A model generated the notes under the pieces. It was given only the letters and a program-made list of their open reading frames with translations, was not told where the DNA came from and did no database searches. Below are positions 1 to 7,341 of a DNA stretch of 18,637 nt, piece after piece. Source of the stretch: CAYSIX01 sp964431205 (lineage in GTDB: Bacteria; Planctomycetota; Phycisphaerae; Phycisphaerales; Phycisphaeraceae); contig CAYSIX010000059.1 of the NCBI GenBank assembly GCA_964431205.1, positions 1 to 18,637 on the forward strand. Reading direction: 5' to 3'. A program made the position numbers and the translations under genes. Each line of letters starts with the position of its first letter. Position 1 is the stretch's first letter.

Positions 1-876
1 TTCCAGCTGCACCGCCCCGACGCCGGCACTGGCGGCACCGGAGGCACCGGAGGCGGGCGCGGGGGGTCGCGGGGGCGTGGCCCGTGCCGCGGCGCCCTGC
101 TGCTGTCGCTGCTCGAGGACCACGGCCATGATCCGCAGGACACGCTCGCCCAGGCCCGCCGCCTCGTGGCCGATCAGCGTCAGCCGGTCACGCAGGTACG
201 CGTGGAAGAACGTCAGCGGCACGGCGACGATCAGCCCCATGCACGTCGTGACCAGCGCCTCGGAGATGCCGACGGCCAGCTCGTCCGGCCGCGCGGCACC
301 CTTGGCCTGGCCGAGGATGTCGAACGAGCGGATCATGCCCAGCACCGTGCCCAGCAGCCCGAGCATCGGCGCGATCGCCGCGATCAGCCCGATGTACCCG
401 ATCCGCTGCCGCAGCCGCGTCACCTGCTTCTCGCCCTCCTGCTGCATCCCCTCGCGCACCGCGTCCAGGCCCCAGCTCCCCTGCGACAACGCCCCGGTCA
501 CGATCTGACCGAACATGCTCTCGTTCTCGCGCGACGCGTTGAGCAGCTCCGTGAACCGACCCTGCTGCGCCAGCTCCACCGCCCGCTCGGCAAACTCCTG
601 CGGAACGAGTCGATCCTCACGCAATCGGATGAACCCGTCGATGATCAGCGCCACCCCGACGATCGACAGCCCGATGATCACGTACCCCACGATCCCGCCG
701 ACACGGATCAGGTCCAGCAGGGTCCGCGACTCGTCGGCCGCGGGCGCCGCCTCGGCGGGCGACTGGCCCAGCAGCGACGGCAGCAGACCGAGCACGAGAC
801 ACGCCGCGGCGACGCGGGCGAGCTTCGCACGACCGCGGCTGGTGTCACCGATCAATGAACCGCAGCGATCTTTCAT
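1..876 (-). CDS. ExbB/TolQ/MotA-family proton channel subunit (3' end outside window)
   Basis: Inner-membrane proton channel subunit of the ExbB/TolQ/MotA family. With an ExbD/TolR-like partner, such proteins use the proton motive force to drive envelope work. The frame is open from ATG at 876 to the window edge (292 residues seen). It begins with a likely signal peptide (hydrophobic stretch about residues 22-38). Three membrane segments follow, at about 58-82, 160-183 and 205-228. The family signature is clear at 169-181 (A-P-M-L-G-L-L-G-T-V-L-G-M) and in the last helix (T-C-M-G-L-I-V-A-V-P). Past residue 258 the chain becomes Gln-, Pro-, Gly- and Ala-rich, a low-complexity tail. The start overlaps the stop of the upstream TPR gene as ATGA, so translation is probably coupled. 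ExbD/TolR would be expected beyond the left edge. The family is firm; the exact subtype is not. Confidence 0.9.
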   Translation of the reverse strand, partial: MKDRCGSLIGDTSRGRAKLARVAAACLVLGLLPSLLGQSPAEAAPAADESRTLLDLIRVGGIVGYVIIGLSIVGVALIIDGFIRLREDRLVPQEFAERAVELAQQGRFTELLNASRENESMFGQIVTGALSQGSWGLDAVREGMQQEGEKQVTRLRQRIGYIGLIAAIAPMLGLLGTVLGMIRSFDILGQAKGAARPDELAVGISEALVTTCMGLIVAVPLTFFHAYLRDRLTLIGHEAAGLGERVLRIMAVVLEQRQQQGAAARATPPRPPAPASGASGAASAGVGAVQLE

Positions 877-3377
877 GGCGTGGCATCCTCCGGATCGGGC
901 GCGTCCGCCGGGCGCTCGGTGAGGTCGTCGCTTCGCGCGACGAGGGCATCATACGCGCGTTCGGCGTCCCGGCGCGCCGCGTCGGCGTCCTCGGCCGGGT
1001 GCAGCAGCAGGGCGACGCGGAGCAGGTGTTCGGCCTGCGAACTCTGGCCGGCGTCGGCCAGGTGCGTGGCGACCGCCCGCGTCGCCCGCCACCAGGCCGC
1101 GCTGCCCGGGGCAGCCGCCTCGCGAGCGCGGCGGTACCGCTCCAGCGCCGCCTCCGCCTCGCCCGCCCCCGACAGCGCTTCGGCCAGCGCCATCTGCACC
1201 CGCGGCACGCCGGCGTGCTCCTCGGCCAGGTCACGCAGGAGGAGCAGGGCGTCCTCGGCGTCGCCGCGGCCGTGCAACGCCCGGCCCCGCAGAAGGCTGG
1301 CGGTCAGGCGCGTGCCCGGGTCGAGCGCATCGCCGGCCTCTCGCTCGAGCGGCTCGAGCATGCGCAGCGCGTCCGACCAGGCCTCGACGCGGATCATCGC
1401 CTCGGCCGCGGCCACCGTGGTCCACGGATAATCCGACGCGCCGTCCAGCGCCGCGGTGATCGCCGCGCCGGTCAGCCGACGCACGCGGTCGCGCAACGCC
1501 GCGCGGGCCGACGGGCTCGACTCCGCGTACCGCTCGCCCAGCGCCTCGGCGATGTGCAGCAGCAGAGAGGACGACGCGTCGCGTTGGTGCGCCGCCGTCA
1601 CCAGCCGTTCCGCCTCGTCGATCAGTCCCAGGCGCATCAGCAGCGTGGCCTCCAGCGAGACGGCGGCCCGACGCAGCGGCGCCTCCGCCTCCCACCACGC
1701 CCGACGCCGACGCAACTCCGACAACGCCTCGCCCGGTCGGTCGATCGGTTCGTCGGCGAGCACGCGGGCGGTGAGCAGCGCCGCGTGGCCGGCGAGCGCG
1801 GGCTCCTCCGACGGCGCGGCCGCTTCCATGAACGCACGCAGGTCGTCGACCAGCCGCCGTGCCTCGGCTTCCCGCACGGGATCCGGGCCGGATGGATCGG
1901 AGCTTCGTGTACGCCGCTGCAGCACGTCGCGCCGCGTCGCCAACTGCGCGTACGCAAGAAACCGGTCGGATTCGACGAGCTCCGCGTGCGACGTCAGCCG
2001 CGCAAGCACCTGCCGCGGCGGGACCGAGCCCCTGGCCAGGCTCCACCATCGGGCCAGCGCCGAGGCCGCGGTCTCGGCATCGCCGACCGAGTCCACGATC
2101 GCCGCATACGCCCGGCGGGTTCGCTCGGCCAGAACGGGATCGGCCGGCGACTGTTCGTGCAGCGCCGCGTCGAGCGCAGCCGCATGCCCGCGCAACGCCC
2201 TTCGGCGGTCCGACTCATCCGCGTCGTCGCGCGTCAGCACCGCTTCGAACGCCTCCGCCGCCTCGAGCATGCGCCCGGCCTCGTGACGCAGCGTCCCGAG
2301 CAACAGCACGTCGTCGGTCGAGAGCGGCGTGGCTTCGTCGGCGAGCGCTTCGAGCCGTGTCAACGCCGCGTCGATGTAGCCGAAACCAGCCAGGGCCCGG
2401 GCGTGCGCCAGGCGTTCACCCCGGGTCATCGCGTGATCGGCGCTTGTCCGGGTCAGGCGTTCGAGAAGACTCAGCCGCCGCAACGCGGGCGCCGACTCGA
2501 TTACGGCGTCGTTGCGCAGCAGTTTTGCGGCTTCGTCGAACACGCGCGGCGGCAGTTCGGTGTCGGGCTCGCCGGCCGATCCCGGGGCCTGGTCACCCAG
2601 CGGCGCGAGCAGGGCCCGGGCGAGCAGCCAGTCCAGCCGAGCCGCCCACGCCGGGTTGTCGCGGAACAGCGCGTCGCCGCGCGTCCCCCGAACCGTCTCG
2701 ATCGCCTCGTCTCTGTCGACGGCCAGCAACGCCTCGACCTGTTCGAGCACGGCGAGGCGAAACACCTGCGCGGTGGCTTCGTCGCGCACGCGATTGCGTT
2801 GAGAGAGGACGGGCTCGAGCACGGCCAGCGCGTCCTCGGGCCGGTTCTGCAAGAGAGCCGTGCGCGCCTCGCCGATGTAGCCCAGCGCGCCGATCGCCAG
2901 GTCCTTGTAGGTCAGCCGCAGGTCCCGGAACGCGTCGAGCGCCGCTTCCGCGCGTGCGGCGCGTTCGGGGTCGTCGGCTGGCAGCAGCGCGGCCAGGCGC
3001 CGATTCAGCTCCCCGCGCAGGAACATCGCTCCCGCCCGCGCGGCCCGCAGTTCCGCGGTGCGTTGACCGTCTTCACCGGGCGTGCGCCGGCCGTTCCCGA
3101 TCGCCGATCCGTCGGCCTCGGCACGCAGCCGCCGCGCGTAGCGGTCGAGCGCCTCGAGCGCCGCATCCGTCTGCTCACGCGCCGCCGCCGCGTCGGGCGC
3201 GCGGTGCTCGGCCAGGCCTGTGAGGTGGGCGAGAGCCTGCTCGGCGGCATCGACCGCGGATCGATCGGACGCGAACGCGATCGGCGCGATGCACGCCACG
3301 GCCACGGCCGTCGCGGCGGTGATGGCGGCCGGCCGGCGGCGGACGCTTTGCCTGGAACACCGGAGCCTCAACGCCAC
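873..3377 (-). CDS. Secreted TPR-repeat protein
   Basis: A protein of about 834 residues, almost entirely alpha-helical and Ala/Glu/Arg-rich, with repeated TPR-like helix pairs. These are clearest near the C-terminus (about residues 690-815), where A-x-x-L and E-x-A-L-x-x-Y patterns recur. The N-terminus is a signal peptide: basic residues 4-15, hydrophobic 17-34, and a probable cleavage after A-F-A (34-36). The protein is therefore probably periplasmic. The start used is GTG, which overlaps the end of the HEAT-repeat gene by 10 bases. A TTG two codons later sits better behind a GGAGAA sequence and may be the real start. The stop overlaps the ExbB-like start as ATGA. The position between a HEAT scaffold and an ExbB-type motor suggests a periplasmic assembly or coupling role, but no catalytic motif was seen. 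The function is unknown. Confidence 0.8.
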   Translation of the reverse strand: MALRLRCSRQSVRRRPAAITAATAVAVACIAPIAFASDRSAVDAAEQALAHLTGLAEHRAPDAAAAREQTDAALEALDRYARRLRAEADGSAIGNGRRTPGEDGQRTAELRAARAGAMFLRGELNRRLAALLPADDPERAARAEAALDAFRDLRLTYKDLAIGALGYIGEARTALLQNRPEDALAVLEPVLSQRNRVRDEATAQVFRLAVLEQVEALLAVDRDEAIETVRGTRGDALFRDNPAWAARLDWLLARALLAPLGDQAPGSAGEPDTELPPRVFDEAAKLLRNDAVIESAPALRRLSLLERLTRTSADHAMTRGERLAHARALAGFGYIDAALTRLEALADEATPLSTDDVLLLGTLRHEAGRMLEAAEAFEAVLTRDDADESDRRRALRGHAAALDAALHEQSPADPVLAERTRRAYAAIVDSVGDAETAASALARWWSLARGSVPPRQVLARLTSHAELVESDRFLAYAQLATRRDVLQRRTRSSDPSGPDPVREAEARRLVDDLRAFMEAAAPSEEPALAGHAALLTARVLADEPIDRPGEALSELRRRRAWWEAEAPLRRAAVSLEATLLMRLGLIDEAERLVTAAHQRDASSSLLLHIAEALGERYAESSPSARAALRDRVRRLTGAAITAALDGASDYPWTTVAAAEAMIRVEAWSDALRMLEPLEREAGDALDPGTRLTASLLRGRALHGRGDAEDALLLLRDLAEEHAGVPRVQMALAEALSGAGEAEAALERYRRAREAAAPGSAAWWRATRAVATHLADAGQSSQAEHLLRVALLLHPAEDADAARRDAERAYDALVARSDDLTERPADAPDPEDATP

Positions 3378-5305
3378 TTCTCCGGAAACGAGGGGATCAG
3401 GAACTCGAACAGGAACTCGCGCGCGATGGTTTGCAGCGGCAGACGAGCTTCGTCGCGGACGGTGAAGTTGCTGGCGTTGACCAGGCGCGCCAGCCGGGCG
3501 GGGCGGTTCGGGTCGAACAGCTCGCCGAGCGCCTTGGCCATGAACGCCTGGACGAACGGGTCGTCGGAGCCGGTCAACTCGTCGAGCAGCACGTCGCCGG
3601 CGGCGGTCGCGCCGACGAGGCCCAGCGCGACGATGACCTCACGGTTGACGTAATGGTTCAGGTGCCAGGCCTCGGTGAGGATGGGCACGGCCTCGCGCCC
3701 GCCGAACATGCCCAGGCCGAGCACCGCCGCGCGGCGGGAGAGGATCCCGGTCAGGTCGGTGCGTTCGTTGGCGACGACGAGGAAGCGGCGGGCGGGTTCG
3801 AGGACGTTGCGGTCGCCGAGCATACCGCGGCCGAGCAGGAAGTAGCCGATGAGCAGGTCGCCGTCGCGGTGTCGTGTGTCGAGCGTGGCGGACGTGGCCT
3901 GGAGCGACCGCAGGGCGCCGGTGCGCTGAGCGACGCCCAGGGCGACGGCGGCGGCGCAACGGACCTCAATCGTGTCGCGTTTGTTGGCGAGCAGGCTCTC
4001 GAGCCGTTCGACCGCCACCTCAGACCGTGGCCGATCGTAGAGGCCCTGGGGCGTGGGTTGCGGGCGGGCGTAGAGACCCAGGGCCAGGGCAGCGAACCCG
4101 CGCAGGGGCGAGTCGCGCTTCGGCGCGGTCGCGCGGCGGCCGGGCGGGGGCCGGTCGGCGGTCAGCTCGATCAGCCGCGGCAGCGCCTCCTTGGCGCCCA
4201 GCTCGCCGAGCGACATGATCGCGAAGCTCTTGACCAGGCGGTTGTATTCGCTCGCCTCGTCGTCCAGCACCGTAAGCAGCGCCGCGGCGGCCTCGGGCCG
4301 CTCGCTGCGTGCCAGCGCGATCGCGGCCGACGCGCGCAGCCGCGCGATGTCGATCAGTTCCTGGCCGATCCGAATATCCGGACCCCTTCGAGGCTCTTGA
4401 TCGTCTGCCCCGTCGTTGCTTTGTTGAGAACGCCTCCAGTTCGCGCGTGCCTGCGCATTCGCCGTCACCTCACGCAGACGCCTCTCGTGCCGTCGCATGA
4501 GCCGATCCCAGACCGGCAGCTCGGGCGCGGCGCCGGTCGCCAGCACGACGTCCACGAGCATCCGGATCGAACGCTCCTGTTCCCCGCGATCGAGGCCGAG
4601 GATCACTTGCGACGCGACCTTCACCTCCGTCGTTCGTCTCAGCTCCTCCAGGAAGAACTCGTGCCCGGCGGCGGCGGTCTGATGCAGGGTCCACGCGGCC
4701 AGCGAAGCGGTCCCCGGCTCATGGGCGCGCAACGCCGGGGCGAGGCGATCCACGGTTTCTTCCGGCAACTGCTCCAGCAGGCCCAGCGCCACCAGGCCGG
4801 CGAGCTGCAGGCGGGCGGTGGCGAAGTCCACCTCTCGAATGCGTGTGGCCGAATTCTCGTCGGCGAGAAGCCCGATGGCGAGGACGGCCGACAGACGCAC
4901 GTCCTCGACGGGGTCCCGCGACGCCAGCTCCACGAGCTTGTCCATCGCCCGGGTGGCTTCGATCCTTCCGAGCGCCAACGCCGATTCGGCCCGAACCACG
5001 GGTTGCGGATGGCCGAGCGCCTTGATCAGCGTCTCCACCGCACGCTCACGCAGCTTGACCAGCGCCTCGGCCTCCGCCGGCTGAATCTCCGTCTGACCGA
5101 GTCGGCTCAGGTACGCATCTCGGTTGGCTTCCCACCAGTGCACCCACGACCATCGCAAGGGATGGACTTGTACGGTGTCTCGTCTGGGCGGGGGCCCCGG
5201 TGGCGGCTCGCCGTTGTGCGCACCGACCGACGCGACGATCCATGCCATCGCCACCGCCGCGATCAGCCCACACACCCATGATCGCGTCGCGTTTGCTCGT
5301 CGCAT
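3368..5305 (-). CDS. Secreted HEAT-repeat protein
   Basis: A HEAT-repeat scaffold of 645 residues when started at the ATG at 5305. The frame extends upstream to a GTG at 5401. The internal ATG is preferred because it puts a signal peptide at the very N-terminus (basic start, hydrophobic residues about 10-27, possible cleavage after V-G-A at 27-29) and frees the divergent promoter region. After a Pro-rich linker comes a Trp-rich segment (W-S-W-V-H-W-W-E-A-N-R-D-A-Y-L, about 52-66), which I associate with planctomycete HEAT proteins. Helical HEAT repeats then run from about 85 to 620, with repeated A-L-A-L-G motifs. A charged, Gln-rich, probably disordered stretch interrupts them near 285-310. 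No enzyme motif was found. It is the first gene of the overlapping HEAT-TPR-ExbB set and probably a periplasmic scaffold. Confidence 0.8.
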   Translation of the reverse strand: MRRANATRSWVCGLIAAVAMAWIVASVGAHNGEPPPGPPPRRDTVQVHPLRWSWVHWWEANRDAYLSRLGQTEIQPAEAEALVKLRERAVETLIKALGHPQPVVRAESALALGRIEATRAMDKLVELASRDPVEDVRLSAVLAIGLLADENSATRIREVDFATARLQLAGLVALGLLEQLPEETVDRLAPALRAHEPGTASLAAWTLHQTAAAGHEFFLEELRRTTEVKVASQVILGLDRGEQERSIRMLVDVVLATGAAPELPVWDRLMRRHERRLREVTANAQARANWRRSQQSNDGADDQEPRRGPDIRIGQELIDIARLRASAAIALARSERPEAAAALLTVLDDEASEYNRLVKSFAIMSLGELGAKEALPRLIELTADRPPPGRRATAPKRDSPLRGFAALALGLYARPQPTPQGLYDRPRSEVAVERLESLLANKRDTIEVRCAAAVALGVAQRTGALRSLQATSATLDTRHRDGDLLIGYFLLGRGMLGDRNVLEPARRFLVVANERTDLTGILSRRAAVLGLGMFGGREAVPILTEAWHLNHYVNREVIVALGLVGATAAGDVLLDELTGSDDPFVQAFMAKALGELFDPNRPARLARLVNASNFTVRDEARLPLQTIAREFLFEFLIPSFPEKWR

Positions 5306-5389
5306 GATCGTGACGATCCGTGTGGAGGGTCCGGCGACGCGAGGATCGCGTCCGACCGGGTTCGGTCTATTATTGATCCGGTACCGTCG
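5306..5389. promoter_or_regulatory. Divergent promoter region between HEAT protein and cytochrome genes
   Basis: This 84-base gap separates two divergent starts (5305 minus, 5390 plus) and must hold both promoters unless one lies inside a gene. The only AT-rich stretch is around 5366-5375 and contains TATTAT (5368-5373). That is a possible -10 for the cytochrome gene only 16 bases before its ATG. It could also serve the minus strand as ATAATA. No convincing -35 box is visible on either strand, and the cytochrome start lacks a clear Shine-Dalgarno sequence. Weak call. Confidence 0.3.
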
Positions 5390-6889
5390 ATGAATCAACA
5401 CCGCGCGCCAGATTTTGGGCCGGCCACGCCGCGAACCACGGCCACCGCGGGCTGGATGATCCGCCTTCTACCGGTGTTCATCGCGACGGCCCTCGCCCTG
5501 GCCCTGTGGTGGGGGCTGGACCGTCGCGAGGCGGCGTACGGCCCGCAGACGCCCATCGATCGGCTGATCGAAGGGATCGAGCGGGGCGACGCATCGGCGG
5601 CTTCCGCATTGCGACGGCGGGGGCAGGCGTGGTCGGACGTGGCCCCACACGTCGCCGGGATGCTGGTCCACCCGTCGCCGCGGGTGCGGACCGTCGCCTG
5701 CGAGTTGCTGGCGGGCCGCGCCGCGGAGGGTGACGTCGACGCGTTGGGCGCGCTCGTCGCCCGCGCGAGCGACCGGGACTGGCGCGTGCGAGCCGCGGCG
5801 TTCAGGGCGCTCGACGCGATGCGGGCGTTCGACGAGACGCTGCCGGCTCGGGACACGCCATTGGCCGATCGCGAGCGTCTGCTGATCGACTGGCTGCGGG
5901 CCGACGGACGCGCGGGCGATGTGCCGTGGCTGGCTGAGCTGTGTGAGGTGTACGCGGGTGCCGGCCCGATCGTGGTGGGCCGACCGATGACGGGTCAATG
6001 CGTCGTGTGCCACGTCGGCGATCGGGACCGGCGGGTGAACGCGCACTCGTGCCGGGACTGCCACGAGGCCGAGCATCGTGAGTGGTCGGGCTCGGCTCAC
6101 GCGCAGAGCCTGTCGCACCTGCGGTTGAACACGGTGAATCCCGTGACCAGGCAGCTCGAGCGGTTCGGCTTTGGCGCGGTGGGCGGCCTGGACTGCACCG
6201 CGTGTCATCGGATCGAACGACGACACGAAGCGGCCGCGGCGGCCATCACCGATAGCGGGTGTGTCCACGTGTTTGCACGGGACGTGGTCGGCGATGCGGC
6301 GTGCGCATCCTGCCACGGCGAGACGGTTCGACAGTGGCGGGGCTGGTCGGGGTCGGCGAGGCCGGTCGCGGTGGATTGGCCGCCGGGCGCGCTGGAATGG
6401 AGCACGCGGACGCCCGTGGCGACGTGCGTCGCGTGCCACATGCCCGCGCGAGACACGGCCGGGGGTCGCGGCCGGTCCCACGCCTTCGTCGCGCGGCGTG
6501 ACTCGCAGTTCATCGCCAGCGGCGTCCGGTTGACCGCTCGGGCGCCCGATCCGCGAGCCGCCGACACGGTGGTGCGGATCGAGCTGACCAACCTGGCCGG
6601 CCACGCGTTCCCGACGGGCACGCGCCGTCGCGCGATCCGGGTCCTCGTGTACACGGATTCGAACAGGGACCCGATCGAGGTGGCGCAGCTTGTGCCGGAT
6701 CGCGCGGGCAATCTTGATCCGGCCCTCGAGCCCGCTCTGGCGCCGGCCGAGCAGCGCCGCTACGAGTTCGCGGCTCCGCCGGGGGCGCGGCGGGTCGAGG
6801 TGCGGCTGGAGTACGTCCGTGACCGGTTCGACGCGGCATCGTTGCGGTACGAGTTCGCTTCGTCGGCCGTGCGTTTGCCGGGCTGGTGA
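5390..6889 (+). CDS. Membrane-anchored HEAT/pentahaem cytochrome c
   Basis: A 499-residue c-type cytochrome with an N-terminal signal anchor (about residues 22-43). The rest is probably on the outer face of the inner membrane. Residues about 55-150 form two or three HEAT-like helical repeats. Five CXXCH haem-binding motifs follow, at 204-208, 221-225, 269-273, 305-309 and 346-350. The second continues into E-A-E-H-x-x-W-x-x-S-A-H, typical of the cytochrome c554-like multihaem superfamily. The C-terminal 120 residues look like a beta-rich domain and carry G-H-A-F-P-T-G (404-410), a motif common in multihaem cytochromes. Such proteins move electrons; the redox partner cannot be read from the sequence. 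The gene stands alone and is divergent from the HEAT-TPR-ExbB set. An alternative start at Met23 would still keep the anchor. Confidence 0.85.
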   Translation: MNQHRAPDFGPATPRTTATAGWMIRLLPVFIATALALALWWGLDRREAAYGPQTPIDRLIEGIERGDASAASALRRRGQAWSDVAPHVAGMLVHPSPRVRTVACELLAGRAAEGDVDALGALVARASDRDWRVRAAAFRALDAMRAFDETLPARDTPLADRERLLIDWLRADGRAGDVPWLAELCEVYAGAGPIVVGRPMTGQCVVCHVGDRDRRVNAHSCRDCHEAEHREWSGSAHAQSLSHLRLNTVNPVTRQLERFGFGAVGGLDCTACHRIERRHEAAAAAITDSGCVHVFARDVVGDAACASCHGETVRQWRGWSGSARPVAVDWPPGALEWSTRTPVATCVACHMPARDTAGGRGRSHAFVARRDSQFIASGVRLTARAPDPRAADTVVRIELTNLAGHAFPTGTRRRAIRVLVYTDSNRDPIEVAQLVPDRAGNLDPALEPALAPAEQRRYEFAAPPGARRVEVRLEYVRDRFDAASLRYEFASSAVRLPGW

Positions 6890-6916
6890 CGGCGGGGTCA
6901 ACTGGCTTTTTCTTCG

Positions 6917-7007
6917 GTGGGGCGGGCGTCTTGCCCGCCATCGCCACGCAGCGGCGAACGACCAAAACAGACGTTCGGCCTGTCGGGAGGCGAGACGCCC
7001 GCCCCAC
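6917..7007. repeat. REP/REPIN-like inverted repeat
   Basis: The 19-base arm at 6917-6935 (GTGGGGCGGGCGTCTTGCC) reappears as its reverse complement at 6989-7007, with one mismatch. The arms are 53 bases apart. The left arm can also fold alone, since GGCGGGC and GCCCGCC flank a five-base loop at 6921-6939. Two inverted palindromic units around a short spacer is the layout of a REPIN or a MITE-like element. It lies just past the cytochrome stop and before the sulfur-operon promoter, so it could also act as a transcription barrier. Copy number elsewhere cannot be judged from this window. Confidence 0.6.
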
Positions 7008-7049
7008 TTGTGGACTACACCCGCGCGTGACCTCGCGGTCCGGTAGCGC

Positions 7050-7077
7050 TTGACCCGCGGGGGTCGGGGGTTATACT
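7050..7077 (+). promoter_or_regulatory. Sigma-70-type promoter of the riboswitch/sulfur operon
   Basis: TTGACC at 7050-7055 and TATACT at 7072-7077 are separated by 16 bases, close to the vegetative consensus. Transcription would start near 7084, about 15 bases before the first stem of the SAM-I riboswitch. It is the best promoter-like sequence seen in the window. Confidence 0.7.
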
Positions 7078-7099
7078 TCGAGCACAACTACATACGCGA

Positions 7100-7205
7100 C
7101 TTATCGAGAGTGACCGAGGGACGGGCCCTGAGACGTCACCGCAACCGCCGGCGAGGGCCGGGCCAGGTGCGAATTCCCGCCCGGCAAGCCGCCGGGGAAG
7201 ATAAG
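7100..7205 (+). promoter_or_regulatory. SAM-I (S-box) riboswitch aptamer
   Basis: The aptamer senses S-adenosylmethionine and normally turns off sulfur or methionine genes when SAM is plentiful. Stem P1 is CTTATC (7100-7105) paired with GATAAG (7200-7205). Conserved S-box elements follow in order: the GAG-rich kink-turn side with GTGAC (7110-7114) pairing GTCAC (7135-7139), GGGACGGGCCC (7119-7129), GCAACC (7141-7146), the hallmark AGGTGCGAATTCC (7165-7177), and a GC-rich P4 hairpin (about 7179-7197). Order, spacing and core bases match the SAM-I family well. It lies upstream of the ThrC-like gene and, by inference, controls the whole downstream sulfur operon. Confidence 0.93.
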
Positions 7206-7266
7206 AAGCGGCCACCTTCCCTTCGAAGCGAAGCCCTTCTTATCCGCGTAAGAGGGGCGTTTTGTT
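7200..7266 (+). terminator. Riboswitch expression platform: antiterminator and intrinsic terminator
   Basis: Two exclusive stems can be read. The antiterminator pairs GATAAGAAG (7200-7208, including the 3' strand of P1) with CTTCTTATC (7236-7244), nine perfect pairs. The terminator pairs GCCCTTCTTA (7233-7242) with TAAGAGGGGC (7249-7258), ten pairs with one wobble, around a six-base loop; a short U tract follows (GTTTTGTT, 7259-7266). SAM binding would hold P1 closed, release 7236-7244 and let the terminator form. This is an OFF switch acting at transcription. Confidence 0.88.
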
Positions 7267-7341
7267 GCGCTACGCCCTCCAAGCCGGACCGCATCGCCGC
7301 GAAGGTCTGGGTCGCCGCCAAGGAAGCGTTGGAGCCACGGC

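Noticed and set aside
855..3653. 932-codon open frame on the plus strand
   Set aside because: It is extremely rich in Arg, Gln, Gly and His with no recognisable domain, and lies opposite the TPR gene, which has a signal peptide and helical repeats. A high-GC artefact.
3431..5281. 616-codon open frame on the plus strand
   Set aside because: Low-complexity composition, and antisense to the HEAT-repeat gene, which has clear repeat structure and a signal peptide.
5468..7087. 539-codon open frame on the minus strand
   Set aside because: Antisense to the pentahaem cytochrome; five CXXCH motifs fix the coding strand.
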